A program made the translations under genes and the position numbers. Of a DNA stretch of 64,000 nucleotides, positions 9,166-18,041 are shown in pieces. Positions within the stretch are counted from its first letter, which is position 1; each line of letters begins with the position of its first letter. The notes under the pieces are model-generated. The model was not told the origin of the DNA and did not search any database. It worked only from the letters and a program-made list of their open reading frames with translations. Origin of the DNA: Chromatiales bacterium (GTDB lineage Bacteria; Pseudomonadota; Gammaproteobacteria; JAGRGH01); assembly GCA_020445605.1 (NCBI GenBank), contig JAGRGH010000032.1, positions 124,001 to 188,000 of the forward strand, written 5' to 3'.

Positions 9166-9189
9166 GCCCGCCGCGCTGCGGCGGCGGGC
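9166..9189. terminator. Hairpin between convergent genes
   Basis: A perfect 9-bp stem, GCCCGCCGC (9166-9174) with GCGGCGGGC (9181-9189), lies between the convergent sulfotransferase and LolA-like genes. There is no T-run, so it may be a Rho-dependent pause site or simply a transcription barrier serving both directions. Confidence 0.35.
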
Positions 9190-9198
9190 CGCAGGCGC

Positions 9199-10161
9199 TT
9201 ACTGACTCAGACGCCGCAGCGTGGATTCCGTCCAGAACGAGTTGGACTTGTTGGTATCGAACTCGATGATGTTCTGCGGAACGATCGCCCAGCTTTCGCG
9301 ATTGTTCACGAGGTCCGCGCCGTACCAGGTCTTCCAGAACAGGGCGCGCGGATCGTTCTTGCCGGAATGGCTCACCACGCCCCAGTCGCGATCGATGACC
9401 TTGATCATCTCGCCGTTCTTGAAATAGACCGTGCGGTAGTCCGCAAAGCTCTCCGTATCGACAAAGCTGATGCGGTAGTCATACCACCAGTTCTCGAACT
9501 TCGTCGTACTTTTCAGACCGTAGACTTCCTTACCGACGTGCCGACAGCTGCGCTGCGGGGTTTCGCCAACATAGATATGGCGCTGGCTTTCGATCTCGGT
9601 GATCACGCCGAGACAGGAGCGGAACTTCTTTTTGCCAATCAGCTCATGGGTTTCATCCTTCGGTTCACGCAGCGACACGTCGCCGAAGGTGAACACGCTG
9701 CCGCCCCAGGCATCGTCGTGCGCGGGCTCGGCAAAGCGGCGGATCTTGCGCAGTGCCGGCAGCCAGATCATGTAGTCCTGCGATTTGTGGTCGTCGGCAT
9801 AGTCCGTCACCAGCATGCCGGTTCCGCGCAGACGCCCGGACAGAAACACCGCCAGGTCGCGTGCGACCACGGAATCGTCATCGTCGTAGTTGTTGTTCAG
9901 ATACCGCTCGACGGCCGTGCGCGTGTAGTCACCGGTTTCGTCGCGGGTGATCAGGATGGCCGAGGTGCCGGTCGTCTTCGGAATGGAGAAGTTCCGGAAC
10001 GCGTAAAAATGATTGGTGTAATACACCTGTCGGGCGATTTCATCGGCCGTCGGCACGCCGTTGGGATAGGCAAGACGCTTGTCGTTGCCGGCCATCGATG
10101 CGGCGCTGACACCAAGGGCGAACGCGATGACGCCTCGCGAGATCATGCGATGGGTATTCAT
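9199..10161 (-). CDS. Outer membrane lipoprotein-sorting (LolA-like) family protein
   Basis: 320 residues with a signal peptide (VIAFALGVSAASMA). The middle and end match the family annotated as outer-membrane lipoprotein-sorting proteins, often found with MMPL-type RND exporters: LITRDETGDYTRTAV, DYMIWLPALRKIRRFAEPA, WGGSVFTFGDVSLREP and the C-terminal DLVNNRESWAIVPQNI. These fold like LolA and are thought to carry hydrophobic ligands in the periplasm. No MMPL gene is nearby. Its ATG lies one base after the stop of the upstream secreted protein, so the two form an operon. Confidence 0.7.
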   Translation of the reverse strand: MNTHRMISRGVIAFALGVSAASMAGNDKRLAYPNGVPTADEIARQVYYTNHFYAFRNFSIPKTTGTSAILITRDETGDYTRTAVERYLNNNYDDDDSVVARDLAVFLSGRLRGTGMLVTDYADDHKSQDYMIWLPALRKIRRFAEPAHDDAWGGSVFTFGDVSLREPKDETHELIGKKKFRSCLGVITEIESQRHIYVGETPQRSCRHVGKEVYGLKSTTKFENWWYDYRISFVDTESFADYRTVYFKNGEMIKVIDRDWGVVSHSGKNDPRALFWKTWYGADLVNNRESWAIVPQNIIEFDTNKSNSFWTESTLRRLSQ

Positions 10162-10162
10162 G

Positions 10163-10591
10163 TCAGTAGTTCGAGGGAAGGTTGCGGATGATCGTCGATC
10201 GGCGCGAACGTCCGCGCTCGCCGAACGCCTTGAATACGCTGTCGCGCACCTTGCCGAGATCGCCGTTGGCCAAGTAGTCGCGGAAGATCTGTTCCTTCTG
10301 CCCCGGTTCCAGGCGCTTGTACAGGATGAAGGTGCCGGGCAGCTGCACGCGCAGATACTCGGAAAACTGGTCTTCGCTGATCGACTCCGTGCTGGTGCCG
10401 GCGCTGCTGACCTCCGGCTCCGGCGCCCAGGCCGCCGAGTTCGAGGGGACGACGAACGAGCCGGAATTGAATTCGCGAATCTCGGCTTTCAGAACCTCGA
10501 CATAGGCCGGGTCGATGTCCGCTCGCGCACTGCACAGGGCAAGGCCCGCGGCCACGGCCGCGAGCATGCTGAACACGCCTCTCCTCATCAC
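10163..10591 (-). CDS. Secreted protein of unknown function
   Basis: 142 residues, with an N-terminal signal (MLAAVAAGLALCSARA; cleavage after ARA near residue 24). The mature part has no motif I can name; residues 70-115 (EDQFSEYLRVQLPGTFILYKRL onwards, in part LEPGQKEQIFRDYLANGD) look helical and soluble. It is the first gene of an operon with the LolA-like protein, so it probably works with it in the periplasm. Start is the ATG at 10591 or one codon later. Confidence 0.6.
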   Translation of the reverse strand: MMRRGVFSMLAAVAAGLALCSARADIDPAYVEVLKAEIREFNSGSFVVPSNSAAWAPEPEVSSAGTSTESISEDQFSEYLRVQLPGTFILYKRLEPGQKEQIFRDYLANGDLGKVRDSVFKAFGERGRSRRSTIIRNLPSNY

Positions 10592-10775
10592 TGCACCCTT
10601 GGTTGGAATTTATCGTTGGTATTGCGGGCGGGCGCCCGGCCTCACGGTCCGGTGCGACCTGCGAGACCCGATAGGCAATAGCACGGGGCAGCCGCCGGGT
10701 CAATGTCCGCGACGGCGAAAGGACGGAATTGGTGACCCGTGGCAGGATCGCGGCCTGCCGCCGCGCAGCCGGTGA

Positions 10776-11222
10776 CTATTCGGTACCGACAACCACCAGC
10801 ACGGCGCCGTCCACGCCTGCGACCTGCACGCGCGTGCCGGCGGCGAGGTCCGGGCCCGCGATGCGCCAGACGGTGTCGTCAAGCTTCAGGGTGCCGCGCC
10901 CGTTGGCAATGGGTTCGGCGAGCACGGCTGTGCGGCCGATGTACTGCTCGCCGCGACGGTTCAGAGCCGGTCGATCGGTCTGGATCGGACGCCGGCGCAG
11001 GTATGCGCGCCAGGCCACGACCGAGGCCAGGGTAAGCACCGCAAACAGCACGAGTTGCGCCTGCCAGGGGAATGCGGGCACCAGCCAGACGACGAGCCCG
11101 ACCACCCCGGCGGCGATGCCGAGCCACAGGAAGAACGTGCCCGGAGCGAGGAGTTCGACGACCAGCAGGGCGGCGCCGACGATCCACCAGCCCCAGAAGT
11201 CGAGCGGCCAGAGGGTCATCAT
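10776..11222 (-). CDS. NfeD family membrane protein
   Basis: 148 residues. Three to four membrane segments fill residues 8-72 (WWIVGAALLVVELLAPGTFF is the typical NfeD start), followed by an OB-fold-like C-terminal domain (GRTAVLAEPIANGRGTLKLD, GTRVQVAGVDGAVLVV). NfeD proteins partner with SPFH/stomatin proteins, and here the gene overlaps the SPFH gene by 4 bases (ATGA), the usual arrangement. The pair likely acts in inner-membrane microdomain organisation or protein quality control. Confidence 0.85.
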   Translation of the reverse strand: MMTLWPLDFWGWWIVGAALLVVELLAPGTFFLWLGIAAGVVGLVVWLVPAFPWQAQLVLFAVLTLASVVAWRAYLRRRPIQTDRPALNRRGEQYIGRTAVLAEPIANGRGTLKLDDTVWRIAGPDLAAGTRVQVAGVDGAVLVVVGTE

Positions 11223-12142
11223 TTGGCGTCGGTGGAGCGACGCTCCAGCGCGCTTTTCGCCAGCTCGCCGATGCCGGCCAGCGAGCCGATCAGGCTGGAT
11301 GCCTCGATCGGGATCAGCACGACCTTCTGGTTCGGCGCGGTGCCGATCTCCTTGAGCGCCTGGGTGTAGCCCTGCGCGACGAAGTAGTTCACGGCGTTGA
11401 CGTCGCCCTTGGCGATCGCCTGCGAGACCATCAGCGTGGCCTTCGCCTCGGCCTCGGCCAGTCGTTCGCGCGCCTCGGCGTCACGGAACGCGGCCTCCTT
11501 GCGGCCCTCGGCTTCGAGGATCGCCGACTGCTTCTGACCCTCGGCCTCGAGGATCTCCGACTGGCGCAGGCCCTCGGCCTCGAGGATGCGCGCACGCTTG
11601 TCGCGCTCGGCCTTCATCTGCCGCGCCATGGCATCGACCAGATCGCGCGGCGGCGTGATGTCCTTGATCTCGATGCGGGTGACCTTCACGCCCCAGGGCG
11701 AGGTCGCGTCGTCGACGACCGACAGCAGCTGCGCGTTGATCTTGTCACGCTGCGAGAGCAGCTCGTCGAGGTCCATCGAACCCATTACGGTACGGATGTT
11801 CGTCATGGTCAGGTTCAGGATCGCGTGCTCCAGGTTCGTGACCTCGTAGGCCGCACGCGCGGCATCCAGCACCTGGTAGAACACCACGCCGTCGACCGAG
11901 ACCATGGCGTTGTCGCGGGTGATGACGTCCTGGGTCGGCACGTCGAGCACCTGCTCCATCATGTTGAGCTTGCGGCCGATGCGATCGACGACCGGCACGA
12001 TCAGCTGCAGGCCCGGACGCAGCGAACGGGTGTAGCGTCCGAAGCGCTCGACGGTCCATTCCTCGCCCTGCGGGATCGATTTCACGCCCATCAGGACGAT
12101 GACAATCAGCAGCACGACGATCACAATCACGAATATGTCCAT
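11219..12142 (-). CDS. SPFH/stomatin-like protein (QmcA/YbbK type)
   Basis: 307 residues. An N-terminal membrane anchor (FVIVIVVLLIVIVLMGV) is followed by the prohibitin-homology domain (IPQGEEWTVERFGRYTRSL, LDVPTQDVITRDNAMVSVD) and a long helical region rich in Glu/Ala (ILEAEGLRQSEILEAEG repeats, about residues 205-255). This matches QmcA, a stomatin-like inner-membrane scaffold. It is co-transcribed with NfeD. Its start codon shares the CCATGG palindrome with the start proposed for the divergent TtcA-like gene, so its promoter must lie inside that gene. Confidence 0.88.
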   Translation of the reverse strand: MDIFVIVIVVLLIVIVLMGVKSIPQGEEWTVERFGRYTRSLRPGLQLIVPVVDRIGRKLNMMEQVLDVPTQDVITRDNAMVSVDGVVFYQVLDAARAAYEVTNLEHAILNLTMTNIRTVMGSMDLDELLSQRDKINAQLLSVVDDATSPWGVKVTRIEIKDITPPRDLVDAMARQMKAERDKRARILEAEGLRQSEILEAEGQKQSAILEAEGRKEAAFRDAEARERLAEAEAKATLMVSQAIAKGDVNAVNYFVAQGYTQALKEIGTAPNQKVVLIPIEASSLIGSLAGIGELAKSALERRSTDAK

Positions 12143-12953
12143 GGCCGAAGACCCTTCCGATCAGGTGAAAACGCGGGAAGCGCAGAGTATACGACGCGAC
12201 CCGCAGGCCGTCAGTGAACGGCCGGCGGCCGCGCGCCCGCCGAAATCCCTGCTGCGCGCGGCGGGCCGGGCGATTGCCGACTTTCGCATGATCAACGCCG
12301 GCGACCGCATCCTGCTGGGCGTGTCCGGCGGCAAGGATTCGCTCTCGCTCCTGCAGGTGCTGCTGCATCTGCAACGGCATGCGCCGGTGCGGTTCGATCT
12401 GGGCGTGATCACCGTCGACCCGATGGTCGAGGGTTTCGACCCGTCACCATTGCGGGCCTATTACGGCGGGCTGGGGCTCGAATATTTCTACGAGCGTCAG
12501 CCCATCGTTGAGGCGGCGCAAGCGGGGCTGAAAGGGGATTCGTTCTGCGCGTATTGCGCGCGCATGAAGCGCGGCATCATCTACCGCGTGGCGCGCGAAA
12601 ACGGCTACGGCGTGGTCGCGCTCGCGCAGCATCTGGATGATCTGGCCGAGAGCTTCCTGATGTCCGCGTTCCATGGCGGACAACTCCGCACCATGAAGGC
12701 GAACTACACGATCAACGCCGGCGACCTGCGCGTGATCCGGCCACTGGTGTATGCGCGTGAACGACAGACCGCGGCGTTTGCGGTCGAAGCCGGCCTGCCG
12801 GTCGTGCCGGATTCGTGCCCGGCGTGTTTTCGCGCGCCGACCCAGCGCGAGTATTTCAAGGCGCTGCTTGCACGCGAGGAGGCCGAGAACCCGCATCTGT
12901 TCGCGAACCTGCTGCATGCCATGGAGCCGCTGATTGCACGGGACTCGGGGTGA
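12141..12953 (+). CDS. ttcA: TtcA-like PP-loop ATPase (tRNA 2-thiocytidine synthetase family)
   Basis: 270 residues. TtcA thiolates C32 of tRNA using ATP and an Fe-S cluster. Seen: PP-loop GVSGGKDSLSLLQ (about residue 60), CxxC in FCAYCARMKRG (about 137) and a second CxxC in DSCPACFRAPTQ (about 222), plus AQHLDDLAESFLM. I used the ATG at 12141; GTG at 12165 is an alternative, as the first 35 residues are not conserved-looking. The ATG lies on the same CCATGG as the start of the minus-strand SPFH gene. Other TtcA/TilS-like thiolases are possible. Confidence 0.8.
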   Translation: MAEDPSDQVKTREAQSIRRDPQAVSERPAAARPPKSLLRAAGRAIADFRMINAGDRILLGVSGGKDSLSLLQVLLHLQRHAPVRFDLGVITVDPMVEGFDPSPLRAYYGGLGLEYFYERQPIVEAAQAGLKGDSFCAYCARMKRGIIYRVARENGYGVVALAQHLDDLAESFLMSAFHGGQLRTMKANYTINAGDLRVIRPLVYARERQTAAFAVEAGLPVVPDSCPACFRAPTQREYFKALLAREEAENPHLFANLLHAMEPLIARDSG

Positions 12954-13722
12954 ACTCGCCGAGGGTGCGCTACTCGCATCGGAGCCAGCCGCCAGCTAAT
13001 CGGCAGGCGCGGGATTTCGATCGAGATTCCGCGCACCGTGTTCAATGATCGCGTGCCGGAAATGGTGCGTGGTACGCACCCTACATGTGTGCGGTGTGCG
13101 GGTGCGCATGGCGCACCGGTGCCAGCGGCCGGTCAACCACAGAGGCGCAGAGGTCGCAGAGATTTTCAGGGAGCAAGGGTGCCCACGGCGCACCGTGTTC
13201 CATGATCACACGCCGGAAATGGTGCGTTTTTCGCACCCTACATGTGCGGTGTGAGGGTGCGCACGGCGCACCGGTGCCAGCGGCCGGTTAACCACAGAGA
13301 CACAGAGATTTTCAGGGAGCAAGTGTGCCCGCGGCGCACCGTGTTCTAAAGATCACGCGCCGGAACTGGTGCGTGGTACGCACCCTACATGTGTGCGGTG
13401 TGCGTAGGGTGCGCACCGCGCACCGGAAGGCGCTTGAAATGCAGTAGGCGGTGCGTGTTGCGCACCTGCGGAGCTGCAACGAAGTTCCTCTGCGTGCTCC
13501 GCGTCTCCGCGGTTCAGAGTCAGCCGCAGAGGGGGCGTGTTGCGCAACCGATCGGGGGTCACGGAATCCGGCGACGTGCCGTCAGGCCGAATAGGCCGAA
13601 CAGGCCGAGGCCCAGCCGTGGCGCGCGGCCGTGGAGCAGGTCCCGGGCAACGTTGACAATTATCATTCGCCGTCTGGCGATAAACGCCTAGAATGGGTGC
13701 ATTGAATCTCAGGATGAATGCG
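12954..13722. other. Intergenic region with hairpin-rich tandem repeats and RND operon promoter
   Basis: No gene is supported. Most of 13030-13480 is built from tandem repeats (separate entry). From 13481 to 13650 the sequence is unremarkable, apart from a short minus-strand frame that looks like the end of a PEP-CTERM protein. TTGACA at 13654-13659 is followed by AATTATCATT and then the start of the efflux operon at 13723; it could be the -35 element of that operon's promoter, but I see no well-spaced -10. Confidence 0.5.
13031..13480. repeat. Tandem copies of repeat family A (about 150-bp units with two hairpins)
   Basis: The string CACCGTGTTC begins at 13034, 13191 and 13337, so the units are 157 and 146 bases long. 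Each unit holds GCCGGAA-TGGTGCG followed by CGCACCCTACATGTG, then GGTGCGCA-GGCGCACCGG and, in the first two units, GCCAGCGGCCGGT-AACCACAGAG and TTTTCAGGGAGCAAG. Two stem-loops recur: GGTGCGT-GGT-ACGCACC and GGTGCGC-ACG-GCGCACC. The third unit degenerates after 13420. Related sequence is at 21815-22125. Confidence 0.85.
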
Positions 13723-14796
13723 ATGAAAGCAATCCCACTGGCTTTGATGCTGGCCGGGGCGGCGGTCGCCGCCCTTGCCAATGACCGTGATTCCGCGCCG
13801 TCACCGGCCGCCGCCGGGCTCGAAACCGCGGTCGCGACCGTCGAGGTCGTTGCGCGCGAGCGCCGGCTCGACGGCGTGGTCGAGGCCGTGCACGAAGCGA
13901 CAATATCGGCGCAGACCGCGGGACAGGTCGCCGAGGTGCTGTATGACGTGCAGGACGTCGTCGAAAAGGACGCCATCGTCGTGCGGCTGCGCGACACCGA
14001 GCAGCGCGCGGCGCTGAACAAGGCAGAGGCCGACCTCGCCGAAGCGCAGGCGGTGTTGCGCGAGCAACAAGCCAACTACAAGCGGGTCGCCGAACTCAAG
14101 CAGCGCGACGTGGTGTCGCAGGCCGAATTCGACAAGGTCGCCGCTGGGCTGAAGACCGCCGAGGCACGCGCGAAGGCCGCCGAGGCCGGCGTCAAGCGCG
14201 CCCGCGAGCAGGTCGAGTACACGGTGGTGCGCGCGCCGTACACCGGCATCGTCACCAAGCGACATGTGAACGTCGGCGAAAGCGTGAACCCGGGCACGCC
14301 GATCATGGCCGGCTTTTCGCTGGAGAAGCTGCGCGTGCGCGCCGAGGTGCCGCAACGGCTGATCGAACCGGTGCGGGCGCTGAAGCAGGCGCGGGTGCTG
14401 ACCGATGGCGGACGCAGCCTGGCGGTGTCGAAACTGACGATCTTTCCGTACGCGACCGAAGGCTCGAACAGCTTCGTCGTGCGGCTCGATCTCGACGAGG
14501 CCGACGGCGAGCTGTTCCCGGGCATGTTCGTGAAGGTCGCGTTCGTGGTCGGCATCGAGGAGCGGCTGGTCGTGCCCAGGAGCGCGCTGACCTATCGCGG
14601 CGAGGTCACCGGCGTGTATGTACAGGGCAACGACGGCGCGCTGGCGCTGCGCCAGGTGCGCCCGGGCCGGCAGATCACCGAGGAGCGCATCGAGGTGCTC
14701 GGCGGCCTGCTGTCGGGCGAGCGCGTCGCGACCGACCCGATCCGCGCCGGCGTGCAGCTTCGCGAACAACTGAAGGCGGCGAAACGCGATGGCTGA
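13723..14796 (+). CDS. RND efflux periplasmic adaptor (HlyD/MFP family)
   Basis: 357 residues. I chose the ATG at 13723 because AGGA sits 8 bases upstream; in-frame ATGs at 13693 and 13714 are less well placed. A signal peptide (ALMLAGAAVAALA) leads into the barrel-sandwich half VVEAVHEATISAQTAGQV, a coiled-coil hairpin (about residues 90-165, rich in Ala/Glu/Lys), the second lipoyl half VRAPYTGIVTKRHVNVGE and the beta-barrel. The protein would bridge the inner-membrane pump and an outer-membrane channel. The stop overlaps the start of the RND pump gene by 8 bases. No TolC-like gene is adjacent. Confidence 0.92.
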   Translation: MKAIPLALMLAGAAVAALANDRDSAPSPAAAGLETAVATVEVVARERRLDGVVEAVHEATISAQTAGQVAEVLYDVQDVVEKDAIVVRLRDTEQRAALNKAEADLAEAQAVLREQQANYKRVAELKQRDVVSQAEFDKVAAGLKTAEARAKAAEAGVKRAREQVEYTVVRAPYTGIVTKRHVNVGESVNPGTPIMAGFSLEKLRVRAEVPQRLIEPVRALKQARVLTDGGRSLAVSKLTIFPYATEGSNSFVVRLDLDEADGELFPGMFVKVAFVVGIEERLVVPRSALTYRGEVTGVYVQGNDGALALRQVRPGRQITEERIEVLGGLLSGERVATDPIRAGVQLREQLKAAKRDG

Positions 14797-17700
14797 AACG
14801 CCCATGGGACTGTCCGGGCGCATCGCCCGGCAGTTCCTGACCACCCAGATCACGCCCCTGCTGGCCCTGGTCGGGCTGTTGCTTGGGGCGTTTGCCATTG
14901 CGATCACCCCGCGCGAGGAAGAGCCGCAGATCAACGTCACCTTCGCGAACATCTTCGTGCCGTTCCCCGGCGCCAGCGCGAAGGAGGTCGAGGAACTGCT
15001 GGCCACGCCCGGCGAACAGGTGCTCTCGGAGATCAAGGGCATCGAGCACGTGTTTTCGACCTCGCGCGCCGGGCTGGTCGTGTTCACGGTGCAGTTCAAG
15101 GTCGGCGAGGACCGCACCTCGGCGCTGGTCCGGCTCTACAACAAGATCGTCTCGAACCAGGACTGGCTGCCGCAGGGGCTCGGCGTCGGCGAACCGTTGA
15201 TCAAGCCCAAGGGCATCGACGACGTGCCCATGATCACGGCCACGCTGTGGACGCGCGATGCGACGCGCGGCAACCGCGACCTGCTGGCGGTCGCCCATGC
15301 GCTGGAGGCCGAACTCAAGCGCGTGCCCGGCACGCGCGATATCTACACCATCGGCGGGCCGCCGCGGGTCATCCAGGTCGCGCTCGATCCGGCGCGCCTG
15401 GCCGGCTACGGCATCGCCGTCAATGACCTGCGCAATGCGCTGGCCGGCGCGAACTTCTCGGTCGACACCACCTCGGTCACGGTCGCCGACCACGAAATCC
15501 TGATCAAGGCCGGCGAGCTGATCTCCTCGGTCGACGAGGTCGCCGCTCTAGTGGTCGGCGTGTTCGAGGGACGGCCGGTGTTTCTCGAAGACGTCGCGAC
15601 CGTGCACGAGGGGACCGACGATCCGAACGCCTACGTGCGATTCGGCACGGGTCCGGCGTCCGAACTGTTCGGCATTCCGGCCGATGTCGGCACGCAGCCG
15701 GCCGTGACGCTGGTCGTCGCGAAGAAGGAGGGCGAGAACGCCGTCAAGGTCGCCAAACGCATCATCGACCGAATCGAACAGCTCGAGGGCCTGTTCATCC
15801 CCGAGGGCATCGAGGTCACGATCACGCGCGACTACGGCGCCACCGCCGACTACAAGGCCAGCAAGCTCATCCAGAAGCTGAGCTTCGCGACGCTGTCGGT
15901 CGTGCTGCTGGTGCTGTTCGCGATGGGCTGGCGCGAGGCGATCGTGGTTGGGTTTGCGATCATCGTCACGCTGGCCGCGACGCTGTTCGCCTCCTGGGCG
16001 TGGGGCTTCACGCTGAACCGCGTGTCGCTGTTCGCGCTGATCTTCTCGATCGGCATCCTCGTCGACGACGCGATCGTCGTCGTCGAGAACGTGCATCGGC
16101 ACCTGGCGCTGGGTGCGCGCAATCTCGTGGAGATGATTCCGCGCGCGGTCGACGAGGTTGGCGGACCGACCATTCTCGCCACGTTCACGGTCATCGCGGC
16201 CCTGCTGCCGATGGCGTTCGTCACCGGGCTCATGGGCCCGTACATGAGCCCGATCCCGATCAACGCCTCGATGGGCATGCTGCTTTCCCTGGCCGTGGCG
16301 TTCGTCATCACGCCATGGCTTGCGAACCGGCTGATCAAGGCCGGCGGGCATGGCGGGCATGCGCATGAAGAGGAGGCCGCGCCGGCCTGGCTCGTGCGGC
16401 TGTTCGAGAAACGTGTCGGACCCTTCCTCGATCCGGATCACGGTCAGAAGCGCCGCCGCAAGCTGTTCATGGTCATTGTCGTGCTGATCATCGCGGCGAG
16501 TTCGCTCGCCCTGGTCAAGCTGGTGATCCTCAAGATGCTGCCATTCGACAACAAGTCCGAGGTGCAGATCGTTTTCGACATGCCCGAGGGCGCCAGTCTG
16601 GAGACCACCGCGCGACTACAGGACGCGGTCAGTGCGGAACTGCGACAGATCCGCGAGGTCGCGCACTTCCAGATCTATACCGGCACGGCCTCGCCGATCG
16701 GCTTCAACGGTCTGGTGCGCCAGTACTATTTGCGCCGCGGTGCGAACGTCGGCGACATCCAGGTCACGCTGGTCGACAAGCATGATCGCGACCGCACCTC
16801 GCACGAGATCGCGCGCGAGATCCGCGAACGCGTCACCCCGCTCGCCGTCGACGGCGCCAGCATCAAGGTCGTGGAGGTTCCGCCCGGGCCACCGGTGATG
16901 GCGCCGCTGGTCGCCGAGATCTACGGCCTGGACTACGACGGCCAGATGCAGGTCGCCGGAATCGTTCGCGGCGTGTTCGAACAGACACCGGACATCGTCG
17001 ACGTCGATGACAGCATCGAGGCACCGCAGCCGCGCGGCGTGGTCATCGTCGACCGCGAACGCGCCGCACGTCTGGGTGTGACGCAGACCCAGATCGCGCG
17101 CGCGGTGCAGACCGTGCTCGGCGGCGAGGACATCGGCTTCCTGCACGGCGAGAACATCAAGTACGCGGTGCCGATCCGGCTCGCGTTCTCGATCGAGGAC
17201 AAGGCCAGCATGGATACCTTCCTCGCGCTGAAGGTGCGCGCGAACGACGGTTCGCTGGTGCCCCTGTCGGAGGTCGTGACCGTGCGTCGGTCCATCCGCG
17301 AGCAGTCCATCCACCACAAGGACGGCCTGCCCGTGGTGTATGTGACAGGCGACATGTCCGGCGAGACCGACAGTCCGCTGTATGGGATGTTCGAGATCTT
17401 CTCGAAGCTGCGCCAGACACCGGTGCAGACCGGCGCGCCGCTCGAGCAGTCGTTCTTCGGTCAGCCGGCGAATCCGTATCGCTATGGCATGAAGTGGGAC
17501 GGCGAGTGGCAGGTCACCTATGAGACCTTCCGCGACATGGGCATCGCCTATGCGGTCGGCATGCTGCTGATCTATCTCCTCGTCGTCGCGCAGTTCCGGT
17601 CCTATCTCGTGCCCGTGATCATCATGGTGCCGATTCCGCTGACGGTCATCGGTGTCATGCCTGCGCACGCGCTGCTCGGTGCGCAGTTCACGGCGACCTC

Positions 17701-18028
17701 GATGATCGGCATGATCGGGCTCGCCGGCATCATCGTGCGCAACTCGATCCTGCTGGTGGATTTCATCAACGAACAGGTGCGCGCCGGCGTCGCGTTCGAG
17801 AAGGCCGTGCTGCGTTCAGGCATCGTGCGCACAAAACCGATCGTGCTGACCGGCGCCGCGGCGATGCTCGGCGCGTTTTTCATTCTCGACGACCCGATCT
17901 TCCAGGGCCTTGCGATTTCGCTGATCTCGGGCATCTTCGTTTCGACGATCCTGACGCTGGTCGTGATCCCGGTCATGTACTACGCGTTCATGCGCAACCA
18001 GGTCGAACGCATCCGCAACGCGGCCTGA
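14789..18028 (+). CDS. RND efflux transporter, inner-membrane subunit (AcrB/CzcA superfamily)
   Basis: 1079 residues, the normal size for an RND pump. The first membrane helix is near residues 20-40, then the large porter loop, a block of helices at about 360-560 including ILVDDAIVVVENVHRHL (TM4 with the conserved DD pair), the second porter loop and a C-terminal helix block. It exports its substrate with proton influx, together with the overlapping adaptor gene. The substrate is unknown; the sequence looks closer to multidrug/hydrophobe pumps than to metal pumps. A fatty-acid hydroxylase-like gene follows 13 bases downstream. Confidence 0.93.
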   Translation: MAETPMGLSGRIARQFLTTQITPLLALVGLLLGAFAIAITPREEEPQINVTFANIFVPFPGASAKEVEELLATPGEQVLSEIKGIEHVFSTSRAGLVVFTVQFKVGEDRTSALVRLYNKIVSNQDWLPQGLGVGEPLIKPKGIDDVPMITATLWTRDATRGNRDLLAVAHALEAELKRVPGTRDIYTIGGPPRVIQVALDPARLAGYGIAVNDLRNALAGANFSVDTTSVTVADHEILIKAGELISSVDEVAALVVGVFEGRPVFLEDVATVHEGTDDPNAYVRFGTGPASELFGIPADVGTQPAVTLVVAKKEGENAVKVAKRIIDRIEQLEGLFIPEGIEVTITRDYGATADYKASKLIQKLSFATLSVVLLVLFAMGWREAIVVGFAIIVTLAATLFASWAWGFTLNRVSLFALIFSIGILVDDAIVVVENVHRHLALGARNLVEMIPRAVDEVGGPTILATFTVIAALLPMAFVTGLMGPYMSPIPINASMGMLLSLAVAFVITPWLANRLIKAGGHGGHAHEEEAAPAWLVRLFEKRVGPFLDPDHGQKRRRKLFMVIVVLIIAASSLALVKLVILKMLPFDNKSEVQIVFDMPEGASLETTARLQDAVSAELRQIREVAHFQIYTGTASPIGFNGLVRQYYLRRGANVGDIQVTLVDKHDRDRTSHEIAREIRERVTPLAVDGASIKVVEVPPGPPVMAPLVAEIYGLDYDGQMQVAGIVRGVFEQTPDIVDVDDSIEAPQPRGVVIVDRERAARLGVTQTQIARAVQTVLGGEDIGFLHGENIKYAVPIRLAFSIEDKASMDTFLALKVRANDGSLVPLSEVVTVRRSIREQSIHHKDGLPVVYVTGDMSGETDSPLYGMFEIFSKLRQTPVQTGAPLEQSFFGQPANPYRYGMKWDGEWQVTYETFRDMGIAYAVGMLLIYLLVVAQFRSYLVPVIIMVPIPLTVIGVMPAHALLGAQFTATSMIGMIGLAGIIVRNSILLVDFINEQVRAGVAFEKAVLRSGIVRTKPIVLTGAAAMLGAFFILDDPIFQGLAISLISGIFVSTILTLVVIPVMYYAFMRNQVERIRNAA

Positions 18029-18041
18029 GGCGGGCGGACCC

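Noticed and set aside
13031-13480. CRISPR array
   Set aside because: Units are about 150 bp, contain hairpins and have no unique spacers; no cas genes are near.
13801-15117. Long minus-strand frame across the efflux genes
   Set aside because: Antisense shadow of the HlyD and RND genes in a GC-rich genome; its product is Arg/His/Asp-rich with no family pattern.
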